A stretch of 5,612 nucleotides of DNA from Brachybacterium sp. GTDB taxonomy: Bacteria; Actinomycetota; Actinomycetes; Actinomycetales; Dermabacteraceae. A program made the position numbers and the translations under genes. Shown here in pieces: positions 1 through 5,612 of the stretch (positions are counted from its first letter, which is position 1; the number at the start of each line of letters is the position of its first letter). The stretch spans positions 1 to 5,612 of the forward strand of contig JAKDNE010000220.1 of assembly GCA_030451965.1 (NCBI GenBank), written 5' to 3'. A model generated the notes under the pieces. That model was not told where the DNA came from. It ran no database searches and was given only the letters and a program-made list of their open reading frames with translations.

Positions 1-1047
1 CCCCCCTCCGCGCTCGCCCAGGTCGCACGCGAGGCGGTCGCCGCCCCCGGTCGCCTGGGCAGGCGCCGTGCAGCGGCGGTCGCATCCGGTCCCGCGCACC
101 CGGTCCTGGAGGTGATCCTGCCCGGGCCCCGGACCCTGTTCGAGGACACCGGCCGCCCCGGGCGGGCGGCGAGCGGGGTGAGCAGCAGCGGTGCCTTCGA
201 CCGCGGGGCGATGCTGCGGGCGAACCTCGCCGTGGGGAATCCCGCCTCGGCCGCGGTGCTCGAGATCATGGCCGGTCCGCTGCAGCTGCAGGCCAGAGCC
301 GCCGTCGTGGTCGGCCTCTCCGGCGCACGGGCCGTCGTGAGCCTGCATCGGGCGGATGAGGACGGCGCCGACCTCGAGCTCGACCCGGGGCAGAGCCATG
401 AGCAGCCGCTCGCGCTCGATGTCGGGGATCGGCTCGAGGTGGGCGCGGTGACGGAGGGGCTGCGGATGGTGCTCGCCGTCCGCGGCGGCCTGCGCGGGGC
501 GGGAGCGGCGGGTGCCGTGCTCGGCTCCCTGTCCCACGACACGCTCTCCGCGCTCGGGCCGGCGCCGCTCGAGGCCGGGGACCTGCTGCTCGTCGGCTCC
601 CAGCAGGGACTGGACGCCGTCCCCGCCCCGACGCCGGCCCCGGACCCGGCGGCCGCGCGAGGCTCATCGGCCGCCCCGGTCGACGACGCGGCACCAGCCT
701 CCCTGGAGATCCCGGTGCATGCCGGGCCGCGGGACGCCCTGCTCGGCGCAGCCGCCCTCGACCAGCTGCTGAGCACCACCTGGACCGTGCGCCCGGACTC
801 GGACCGGGTCGGGGTGCGGCTCGACGGGGAGCCGCTCACCCCGCCGACGAGCTCCGGGTCCCGGGCGAGCGAGCCGATGGTGCCCGGAGCGATCCAGGTG
901 CCGCCCTCCGGGCTGCCCGTGGTGTTCGGCCCGGACCATCCCACCACCGGCGGCTACCCGGTGATCGCGGTGGTGACCCGGGTCGGCCTGGATCAGCTGT
1001 CCCAGGCCCGCGCCGGGACGACGCTGCGTTTCCTGCTCGCGGAGTGA
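1..1047 (+). CDS. pxpC: 5-oxoprolinase subunit C (PxpC/KipA family), 5'-partial, probably the C-terminal half of a PxpB-PxpC fusion
   Basis: In this family PxpC works with PxpA and PxpB in ATP-dependent opening of 5-oxoproline (pyroglutamate) to glutamate in the cytoplasm; older names are KipA and allophanate hydrolase subunit 2. Visible family signatures in order are LPGPRTLFEDTGRPG and GAFDRGAMLRANLAVGNP near the N-terminus, LAVRGGL and VLGSLSHDTLSALG in the middle, SDRVGVRLDGEPL, GAIQVPPSGLPVV, and the hallmark PTTGGYPVIAVVTRVGL followed by LSQARAGTTLRF at the C-terminus. An Ala/Pro-rich linker (about 609-705) joins the two halves. The frame is open from base 1 with normal GC-rich codon use. 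Between 1 and 111 it has no ATG, GTG or TTG. The first possible start, GTG at 112, sits directly on a GGAGG and would cut off the first beta strand (VLEV). The real start is therefore upstream, most likely in a fused PxpB domain. The NUDIX gene follows after 12 bases. The family call is secure; the fusion and the exact substrate are inferred. Confidence 0.88.
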   Translation, partial: PPSALAQVAREAVAAPGRLGRRRAAAVASGPAHPVLEVILPGPRTLFEDTGRPGRAASGVSSSGAFDRGAMLRANLAVGNPASAAVLEIMAGPLQLQARAAVVVGLSGARAVVSLHRADEDGADLELDPGQSHEQPLALDVGDRLEVGAVTEGLRMVLAVRGGLRGAGAAGAVLGSLSHDTLSALGPAPLEAGDLLLVGSQQGLDAVPAPTPAPDPAAARGSSAAPVDDAAPASLEIPVHAGPRDALLGAAALDQLLSTTWTVRPDSDRVGVRLDGEPLTPPTSSGSRASEPMVPGAIQVPPSGLPVVFGPDHPTTGGYPVIAVVTRVGLDQLSQARAGTTLRFLLAE

Positions 1048-1059
1048 CACGATGGCGCC

Positions 1060-1551
1060 ATGCCGCGCCTGCTGCCCGAGCCCGCCTACTTCGCCACCCT
1101 GCCCAAGGTCATCACCTCCGGAGCCGTGATCCTGCGCGACGAGCACGACCACCTGGTGATCGAGAAGCCGAACTACCGCAACCACTGGCTGCTGCCCGGC
1201 GGCGGCGTCGACGCGGGCGAGGACGCCCGCCAGTGCGCCCGCCGGGAGGTCCTGGAGGAGCTCGGCCTCGATCTCGAGGTGGGGCGGCTGCTGACCGTCG
1301 ACTGGCTGCCCGCCAACGCGATGCGCAGCGCCCCGATGGGAGTGCACTTCCTCTTCGACGCGGGTGTGATCCCGCGGGCACAGCTCGAGGCCACCGTGGT
1401 GCCGGAGGCCGCCGAGCTCGACGACTGGGCGCTGATCCCCGAGTCCGAGGCGCATCTGCTCTCCCCCTGGGGCGCCGACCGGGTCCAGCGCGCCCTGGCA
1501 GTGCTGCGCGGCGAGTCCGACGTGGACATGGCGACGCCGCCGCGGCTCTGA
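1060..1551 (+). CDS. NUDIX hydrolase
   Basis: This is a 163-residue cytoplasmic NUDIX-fold pyrophosphohydrolase, the usual length for a single-domain member. The full NUDIX box, G-x5-E-x7-REUxEExGU, matches exactly at residues 48-70: G48, E54, then REVLEELGL, with E63, E66 and E67 as expected metal ligands. It is preceded by the typical strand NHWLLPGGG. These enzymes cleave nucleoside diphosphates linked to another group (NDP-X). The substrate cannot be told from the box, and there is no winged-helix domain, so it is not an NrtR-type regulator. ATG at 1060 is chosen because the protein begins shortly before the first beta strand (VITSGAVILRD). An ATG at 1052 is in another frame. The Shine-Dalgarno is poor: GGAG at 1041-1044 lies about 15 bases upstream, within the end of pxpC, so translation may depend on the preceding gene. 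The short 12-base gap suggests cotranscription with pxpC, but a functional link is not evident. Confidence 0.9.
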   Translation: MPRLLPEPAYFATLPKVITSGAVILRDEHDHLVIEKPNYRNHWLLPGGGVDAGEDARQCARREVLEELGLDLEVGRLLTVDWLPANAMRSAPMGVHFLFDAGVIPRAQLEATVVPEAAELDDWALIPESEAHLLSPWGADRVQRALAVLRGESDVDMATPPRL

Positions 1552-1737
1552 ACGCCCTCTCGGGCATCCCCCGCGAAACGAGATGCATCCGAGACCTTCC
1601 GCTTTTTCTCATACTGACCAGGAGTGGAGCGGCGCAGCTCGGCCCGGGCGACGGGACGATGTGATCCAGGACTCACGACGAGAACCGGGAATGAGCCATG
1701 ATGTGCCCCGTCCCGATCCCCGTCGACGGAGATGAGA
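1552..1737 (+). promoter_or_regulatory. Intergenic leader before the MFS transporter, probable promoter region
   Basis: This 186-base stretch holds no gene. It includes the least GC-rich patch nearby (about 1600-1618, with the run CTTTTTCTCATACT), where CATACT at 1610-1615 matches four of six bases of a -10 box. No convincing -35 box stands at the right distance. Two short perfect palindromes occur: GATGCATC at 1582-1589 and CCGTCGACGG at 1720-1729. The second overlaps the first two bases of the ribosome binding site. Neither is long enough to name an operator. A promoter here is inferred mainly from the gap size and base composition. Confidence 0.3.
1728..1731 (+). promoter_or_regulatory. 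Ribosome binding site that decides the MFS start
   Basis: GGAG lies six bases before the ATG at 1738 but directly abuts the in-frame ATG at 1732 with no spacer. Normal Shine-Dalgarno spacing therefore favours 1738 (protein beginning MSSSTTSS) over the longer form beginning MRMSSS. Confidence 0.6.
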
Positions 1738-3144
1738 ATGAGCTCTTCGACCACCTCCTCCCCGGCCCCGCGCACGACTCGTGGCCCGCTGACCAGGTCA
1801 CAGCGCCTGGACCGACTGCCCTTCACCCGCAAGCACGGCCGACTGCTCGGCGCCTCCGGCATCGGCTGGGCGCTGGACGCGATGGATGTCGGCCTGATCT
1901 CCTTCGTGATCGCCGCGCTCAGCATCCACTGGGAGCTGAGCAAGGCCGAGGGCTCGCTGATCGCCTCGGCCGGGTTCGCCGGCATGGCGATCGGTGCCAG
2001 CGTCGGCGGTCTGCTCGCCGATCGCATCGGCCGCCGCTCCGTCTTCGCCATGACGCTGCTGATCTACGGCCTGGCCACCGGTGCCTCCGCGCTCGCGATG
2101 GGGGTGGGCGTCCTGATCGTGCTGCGCTTCGTGGTGGGCCTCGGCCTCGGCGCCGAGCTGCCGGTCGCCTCCACCCTGATGAGCGAGTTCGCCCCGGCCC
2201 GCATCCGCGGCCGGGTGATCGTCTGGCTCGAGGCCTTCTGGGCGCTGGGCTGGATCCTGGCCGCCGTGATCGGCACCTTCGTGGCCGCCTCCGGACCGAC
2301 GGGCTGGCGCTGGGCGCTCGCCGTCGGCCTCGTGCCCGCGATCTATTCGCTCGTCATCCGGCTGGGGACACCAGAATCGGTGCGCTTCCTCGAAGAGCAC
2401 GGACGCACCGAGGAGGCCGAGCGCGTGGTGCGCAGCTTCGAGGATTCCGCCGGCATCGACGCCCCGGAGCCCGTGCCCTCGGCTCTGCCCGCGGACGCGC
2501 GCCAGGTCGCCGCCGACGAGGTCGGCACGATCCCGACCGCAGACCGCATCGACCCCAGCGGCGGCATCTGGTCGACGCCCCTGCGGGCACGCACCGCCGG
2601 GCTGTGGGCGGTGTGGTTCTGCATCAACCTGTCCTACTACGGCGCCTTCATCTGGATCCCGACGCTATTGGTGGATCGCGGTTTCGATCTCACCCGCTCC
2701 TTCACCTTCACCCTCATCATCACCCTCGCCCAGATCCCCGGGTATGCCGCCGCGGCCTGGCTGATCGAGGTGCTCGGACGGCGCTGGACCCTGACCCTCT
2801 TCCTCACCGGCTCCGCTGTGGCGGCCAGCTGCTACGGGCTCGCGGACACGGAGTGGACGATCATCGCCGCCGGCTGCGCGCTGAGCTTCTGCAACCTCGG
2901 CGCCTGGGGCGCGCTGTACGCGATCGGGCCGGAGCTCTATCCCACCCGCGTGCGTGGCACCGGCACCGGTGCGGCCGCCGCCTTCGGCCGCATCGCCTCG
3001 ATGCTCGCCCCGTTCCTGGTGCCGGTGTTCCTGATCGCCGGCGGGCAGGTGTTCGTCTTCGCCGCCTTCTCGGTGTTCTTCGTCCTGGCCGCGGCGGCCG
3101 CCTTCACCCTGCCCGAGCAGCGGGGCAAGGCGCTCGCGGAGTAG
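1738..3144 (+). CDS. MFS transporter, NiaP-like (sugar porter-type metabolite:H+ symporter)
   Basis: This is a 468-residue inner-membrane secondary transporter of the major facilitator superfamily, expected to have 12 helices in two halves. TM1 carries the acidic pattern GWALDAMDVGLISF (about residues 43-56). The loop 2-3 motif is GGLLADRIGRRSVF (about 90-103). TM4-TM5 read RFVVGLGLGAELPVA and the EAFWALGWILA stretch. PESVRFLEEHGR after TM6 and ELYPTRVRGTGTG after TM10 are typical of the sugar-porter branch. From memory, the set resembles nicotinate transporter NiaP of Bacillus subtilis, including SYYGAFIWIPTLL and SFCNLGAWGALY in the second half. The substrate is not proven; niacin is the best guess, and other small organic acids or sugars remain possible. 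The N-terminal tail (about 25 residues) and the central loop (about 238-285) are longer than I recall for NiaP. The gene stands alone, with a leader before it and a long hairpin after it. Confidence 0.85.
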   Translation: MSSSTTSSPAPRTTRGPLTRSQRLDRLPFTRKHGRLLGASGIGWALDAMDVGLISFVIAALSIHWELSKAEGSLIASAGFAGMAIGASVGGLLADRIGRRSVFAMTLLIYGLATGASALAMGVGVLIVLRFVVGLGLGAELPVASTLMSEFAPARIRGRVIVWLEAFWALGWILAAVIGTFVAASGPTGWRWALAVGLVPAIYSLVIRLGTPESVRFLEEHGRTEEAERVVRSFEDSAGIDAPEPVPSALPADARQVAADEVGTIPTADRIDPSGGIWSTPLRARTAGLWAVWFCINLSYYGAFIWIPTLLVDRGFDLTRSFTFTLIITLAQIPGYAAAAWLIEVLGRRWTLTLFLTGSAVAASCYGLADTEWTIIAAGCALSFCNLGAWGALYAIGPELYPTRVRGTGTGAAAAFGRIASMLAPFLVPVFLIAGGQVFVFAAFSVFFVLAAAAAFTLPEQRGKALAE

Positions 3145-3184
3145 GCGCGGCGGGCCCGGGCCGGGCCGATCCCGGTCATGTGGT

Positions 3185-3243
3185 GCGGATGCGCGCTGGC
3201 GACTCGTCCGGGGGCTCCGGATGAGTCGTCAGCGCGCATCTGT
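3185..3243 (+). terminator. Long 27-bp hairpin after the MFS gene, probable terminator
   Basis: Arm 3185-3211 pairs with 3217-3243 around a five-base loop (GGGCT). All 27 positions pair in a plus-strand transcript if four G-U wobbles are counted. In a minus-strand transcript those four become A-C mismatches. The stem starts 40 bases after the transporter stop. There is no U-tract, so if it is a terminator it belongs to the U-less kind reported in actinobacteria. It could instead be a dispersed inverted repeat. Confidence 0.6.
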
Positions 3244-3297
3244 CGCTCCCGCCGCGGTGGGCTCAGGTGGTCGGGGCACACGGCGGGCTCGGGCTGC

Positions 3298-3324
3298 GCA
3301 GGTCCTCAGCGACCCAGAACCTGC
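3298..3324 (-). terminator. Short hairpin after the RpiB-family gene, possible minus-strand terminator
   Basis: Arms 3298-3306 and 3316-3324 (GCAGGTTCT and AGGACCTGC on the minus strand) form nine pairs around a nine-base loop. One pair is a U-G wobble that forms only in the minus-strand transcript. The hairpin begins about ten bases past the isomerase stop codon. It has no U-tract, and the stem is modest for such GC-rich DNA. Confidence 0.4.
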
Positions 3325-3333
3325 CTCCCGGCC

Positions 3334-3804
3334 TCAGGCCTGCTCGAGGGAGCCGTCGTAGGCGCAGATCGCATCGACCTTCGCGGCCGAGGAGGAGTTC
3401 GGGTCGAACTCGAGGTCCAGCCAGACCTTGACCAGCTCCGCGGCCAGCTCGAGGCCGACCACGCGCTCGCCCATGCACAGCACCTGTGCGTTGTTCGAGA
3501 GCACGGAGCGCTGCACGGAGTAGAGGTCATCGGCGGTCACGGCGCGGACCCCCGAGACCTTGTTGGCCGCGATGGCGACGCCCAGGCCGGTGCCGCAGAT
3601 CAGCAGAGCCCGGTCCGCCTCGCCGGCGGCGATCTTCTCCGCGGCCTCGACGGCGACGTTGGGGTAGTAGGTGCCGTCCTCGCGCCCGGTGACGCCGACG
3701 TCGACGACCGACTCGACGCGGGGGTCGCTCTCCAGCAGCTCCTTCAGCGCGCTCTTGTGGCCGAATCCGGCGTTGTCGGATCCGGTGATGATCTTCCAGC
3801 CCAT
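3334..3804 (-). CDS. RpiB/LacAB-family sugar-phosphate isomerase, probable D-erythrulose 4-phosphate isomerase (DerI/EryI-like)
   Basis: This is a 156-residue cytoplasmic aldose-ketose isomerase of the RpiB/LacAB family, near the usual family length. Landmarks are ITGSDNAGFGHK at the N-terminus, YYPNVAVEAAEKI, the active-site loop LLICGTGLGVAIAANK with catalytic Cys70, GVRAVTADDLYS, and MGERVVGLELA. Compared with Escherichia coli RpiB recalled from memory, Cys66 is kept (C70), but ring-opening His99 is Ser103, His10 is Asn11, and the phosphate-binding Arg133 and Arg137 are Ser138 and Lys142. A ribose 5-phosphate role is therefore doubtful. With a DhaKL-type kinase just upstream, conversion of D-erythrulose 4-phosphate to D-erythrose 4-phosphate is the more likely job; members of this family do this in erythritol and threitol catabolism. 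The ATG at 3804 is supported by AGGAG six bases upstream. The gap from the kinase is 112 bases on the same strand, so one operon is likely. The family is certain, the substrate inferred. Confidence 0.88.
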   Translation of the reverse strand: MGWKIITGSDNAGFGHKSALKELLESDPRVESVVDVGVTGREDGTYYPNVAVEAAEKIAAGEADRALLICGTGLGVAIAANKVSGVRAVTADDLYSVQRSVLSNNAQVLCMGERVVGLELAAELVKVWLDLEFDPNSSSAAKVDAICAYDGSLEQA

Positions 3805-3809
3805 GATTG

Positions 3810-3814
3810 CTCCT
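3810..3814 (-). promoter_or_regulatory. Ribosome binding site of the RpiB-family isomerase
   Basis: The minus strand reads GAAGGAGCAATCATG, which places AGGAG at a spacing of six bases from the start codon at 3804. This fixes the start and excludes the longer open frame that runs back to 4263 through the DhaL region. Confidence 0.75.
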
Positions 3815-3916
3815 TCGTGGTGTGAGGTATGAGGTCCGTGCTCCCATGGGGCAGAACGCCCGCGGGCGGCTCGGTGTTCCTGGGGCACCCGTCCCCGACC
3901 GCCCGGTGGTGAACGG

Positions 3917-5612
3917 TCAGGCGGACAGCTGCTGCCCGAGCAGGGTGACGATCTTCGAGAAGGAGATCGCGCCGGGATCGGGGGTGCCCACGGACTTCTC
4001 GCCGTGGGTGCGGGCACGACCCTTGTGGGCCACGATGTCCGCGGTGGACTCCGCGGCCGCCGTCGCCTTGGCCGCGGCGGTCGCGATCGCTTCCCCGGCC
4101 GCGCCGCTCGCCCCGGCCAGGCTCTCCCGGAACGGCACTGCGGCGTCGACCATGGTCTTGTCCCCGGGCTTCGCCCCGCCCAGACGCTCGACGGCCTCGA
4201 CGGCCTGCACCAGGGCGGTGACGATCTGCTGGTCGGTGACCGTCTCCTGGTCGGAGAAGCCACTGCCCACGCTGGTCAGCGCCGCGCCCCAGAGGGCACC
4301 GGAGGTGCCGCCGGCCTCGGCGGACCAGGAGGCGCCCGCCTGCACCAGCACGGTGCGGGCACCGGCGCCGGCCTCCGCGGCCTGCTCGGCCGCGGCGTGC
4401 GCCGCCTCGATGCCGAGCACCATGCCCTGGCCGTGGTCGCCGTCACCGGCGATCGCGTCCATCCGGCCCAGCTCGGGTTCGAGCTCCTCCAGCAGCGACC
4501 GGATCCCGCCGAGGATCTCGATGATCCGGGCAGCGCTGGCCCGGGACTCCTCGGAGGCTTCCGGGATCGGGTCCTCGCCGGGGGTGTAGACCTCGCCGCG
4601 CTCCGTGCCGAGATCGCCCTGGACCGTGCCGCCGCGGCGGAAGGCCGGGGTGTCGGCGGGGGCCAGCCAGTGCTGCTCGAGCTCCGCGTCCAGGCGCATC
4701 ACCGTCAGCGAGAGCCCGGACATGTCCAGACTGGTCACGTGCTCGCCGACCTCGGGACGCACCACGGTCAGGCCTGCCTCGGCCAGGAGCTCCGCGACGT
4801 GCCTGTACACCACGAACATCTCTTCGTACTTCACGGTGCCCAGGCCGTTGAGGACCACGGCGACCCGCGTCGAGTCGAGCTCCGGCGTCTCCTTCAGCAC
4901 GCCGTCGACCAGGATCTTCGCCAGCTCGGCGGCGGAGGGCATGGGCTTCTCGTCGATGCCCGGCTCGCCGTGGATGCCCAGGCCGATCGCCATCTTCCCG
5001 TCGGGGACGTGGAACAGGGCGTCGTCGGCGCCGGGCAGCGTGCAGCCGTCGAAGGCGACCCCGAGCGAACGGGTGGCGTCGTTGGCCTTCCAGGCCAGAC
5101 GCTCGGCCTCGGCGAGGTCGGCGCCGTTCTGGATGGCGGCGCCGGCGATCTTGAACACCGGCAGGTCCCCGGCGATGCCGCGCCGGTCACGGTGATCGCC
5201 CGGCTCCCCGGACGCCACGTCGTCGCTGACGGCGACGATCCGCACATCGATGCCCTCGGCGCGCAGCTTCTCCGCGGCGGCGCCGAAGTGCAGCACGTCC
5301 CCGGCGTAGTGGCCGAAGCCCAGGAGCACGCCGCCGCCGTTGTCGGCATTGCGGGCGACGGCGTGGACCTGGTCGGCCGACGGCGAGGAGAAGATGTTGC
5401 CGCAGGGCGCGCCGTGGGCGAAGCCGGGCCCGACCCAGCCCGCGAAGGCCGGGTAGTGGCCGGAGCCGCCGCCGACCACCAGGGCCGGCTGCCCGGACGG
5501 GGTGGCGTTCTTGCGCACGATGCCGCCGTGGACCTGCAGCAGCTCCTCGGGTGAGCGGCCACGAGGCCCTCCACGGCGTCGGCGGGGAAGGTCTTCGGAT
5601 CATCGAACAGGT
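3917..5612 (-). CDS. Fused DhaK-DhaL kinase (dihydroxyacetone/erythrulose kinase family), 5'-partial and frameshifted
   Basis: This family transfers phosphate from ATP to a short ketose; in single-chain DhaK-DhaL fusions DhaK binds the ketose and DhaL binds Mg-ATP. Positions are counted from GTG 5518, giving 533 residues. DhaK shows GGGSGHYPAF (16-25), the CGNIFSSPSA stretch, and GLGIHGEPG with the ketose-binding His183. After a linker (about 290-325), DhaL shows its three Mg-binding aspartates D354, D359 and D361 in MDAIAGDGDHG, then GGTSGALWG, KPGDKTMVDA and a C-terminal EKSVGTPDPGA. Motifs such as GWVGPGFAHGA and ADNGGGVLLGFGHYAGDVLHFG resemble the erythrulose kinases (LerK/DerK) more than plain glycerone kinases, and the RpiB-like gene downstream agrees. 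The conserved N-terminus (LFDDPKTF, then AVEGLVAAH) is in another frame upstream of 5551. One base is missing near 5549-5551, and the start lies beyond the window. Family sure; substrate moderately sure. Confidence 0.9.
5549..5612 (-). other. Frameshift site and out-of-frame 5' fragment of the DhaKL kinase
   Basis: From 5610 down to 5551 the minus strand encodes LFDDPKTFPADAVEGLVAAH, a typical DhaK N-terminus. From 5548 onward the continuation EELLQVHGGIVRKN is one frame away. Only two bases (CC) separate the His and Glu codons, where a three-base Pro codon is expected. The plus strand has GGG at 5549-5551 where GGGG would restore the frame. Read from its true start, translation would leave the frame here and stop at 4894-4896. 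Either the gene is broken, or a homopolymer base was lost in sequencing. Internal initiation at GTG 5518 would drop about 40 N-terminal residues and has no obvious ribosome binding site. Confidence 0.75.

Noticed and set aside
664..1455. Minus-strand open frame of 263 codons opposite pxpC and the NUDIX gene
   Set aside because: It crosses two real plus-strand genes and their gap, has low-complexity composition and no motif. It is a codon-bias artefact.
1720..1729. Palindrome CCGTCGACGG overlapping the transporter ribosome binding site, considered as an operator
   Set aside because: It is only ten bases long, with no extension or repeat copy in the leader. It is noted in the leader entry but not supported as a regulator site.
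1698..3224. Second plus-strand open frame of 508 codons over the MFS gene
   Set aside because: It is out of frame with the transporter and encodes an Arg/Gly/Pro/His-rich sequence without membrane segments. The MFS frame has the helices and family motifs.
3178..3825. Plus-strand open frame running through the convergent gap and opposite the isomerase
   Set aside because: It begins inside the hairpin region, has no ribosome binding site, and is antisense to a well-supported gene with its own AGGAG.
3858..3867. Palindrome GCCCGCGGGC in the kinase-isomerase gap, with CCCATGGG nearby at 3843-3850
   Set aside because: These short, loop-less palindromes are expected by chance at this GC content. 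No stable hairpin or second half-site was found.
4004..5554. Long plus-strand open frame (over 500 codons) opposite the kinase gene
   Set aside because: It is a shadow of the GC-rich DhaKL gene. The protein is Gly/His/Arg/Leu-rich with no recognisable domain, while the minus strand carries every DhaK and DhaL motif.
1..5612. Search for a novel defence system, mobile element, CRISPR array or RNA gene
   Set aside because: No repeats with spacers, transposase or integrase motifs, tRNA-like folds or unknown large proteins were seen. All genes belong to recognisable metabolic or transport families.

Overview
The window comes from a GC-rich genome. Codon third positions are almost all G or C, GTG starts occur, and long shadow ORFs lie antisense to every real gene. 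Together with the gene types this suggests a Gram-positive actinobacterium, probably of the Micrococcales; a Brachybacterium-like genus is my guess, not something the sequence proves. No RNA genes, insertion sequences, CRISPR arrays or phage genes were seen.

Layout. Positions 1-1047 (+) hold the carboxyltransferase-type PxpC (KipA) half of a 5-oxoprolinase. Its frame is open to the window edge with no usable start, so it is probably the C-terminal half of a PxpB-PxpC fusion. Twelve bases later comes a NUDIX hydrolase (1060-1551, +). A 186-base gap with no gene follows, then a 12-helix MFS transporter (1738-3144, +) that resembles the nicotinate transporter NiaP. The 189-base convergent gap (3145-3333) carries two hairpins. 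The larger is a 27-bp stem after the transporter; the smaller lies just after the isomerase gene that comes in from the other side. On the minus strand, reading leftward, are a fused DhaK-DhaL kinase (3917-5612, 5' end outside the window) and, 112 bases later, an RpiB/LacAB-family sugar-phosphate isomerase (3334-3804).

How the genes fit together. The minus-strand pair looks like the kinase and isomerase steps of a C4 sugar (erythrulose) route of the kind known from tetritol catabolism: erythrulose is phosphorylated by a DhaKL-type kinase, then isomerised to D-erythrose 4-phosphate by an RpiB-like enzyme. The isomerase keeps the catalytic Cys of RpiB. It has lost the ring-opening His and both phosphate-binding Arg positions, which fits a small acyclic substrate better than ribose 5-phosphate.

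Most notable point. The kinase gene carries a one-base frameshift close to its 5' end (GGG at 5549-5551 on the plus strand). The conserved N-terminal segment reads in one frame and the rest of the protein in another. This is either a real lesion or a homopolymer sequencing error.
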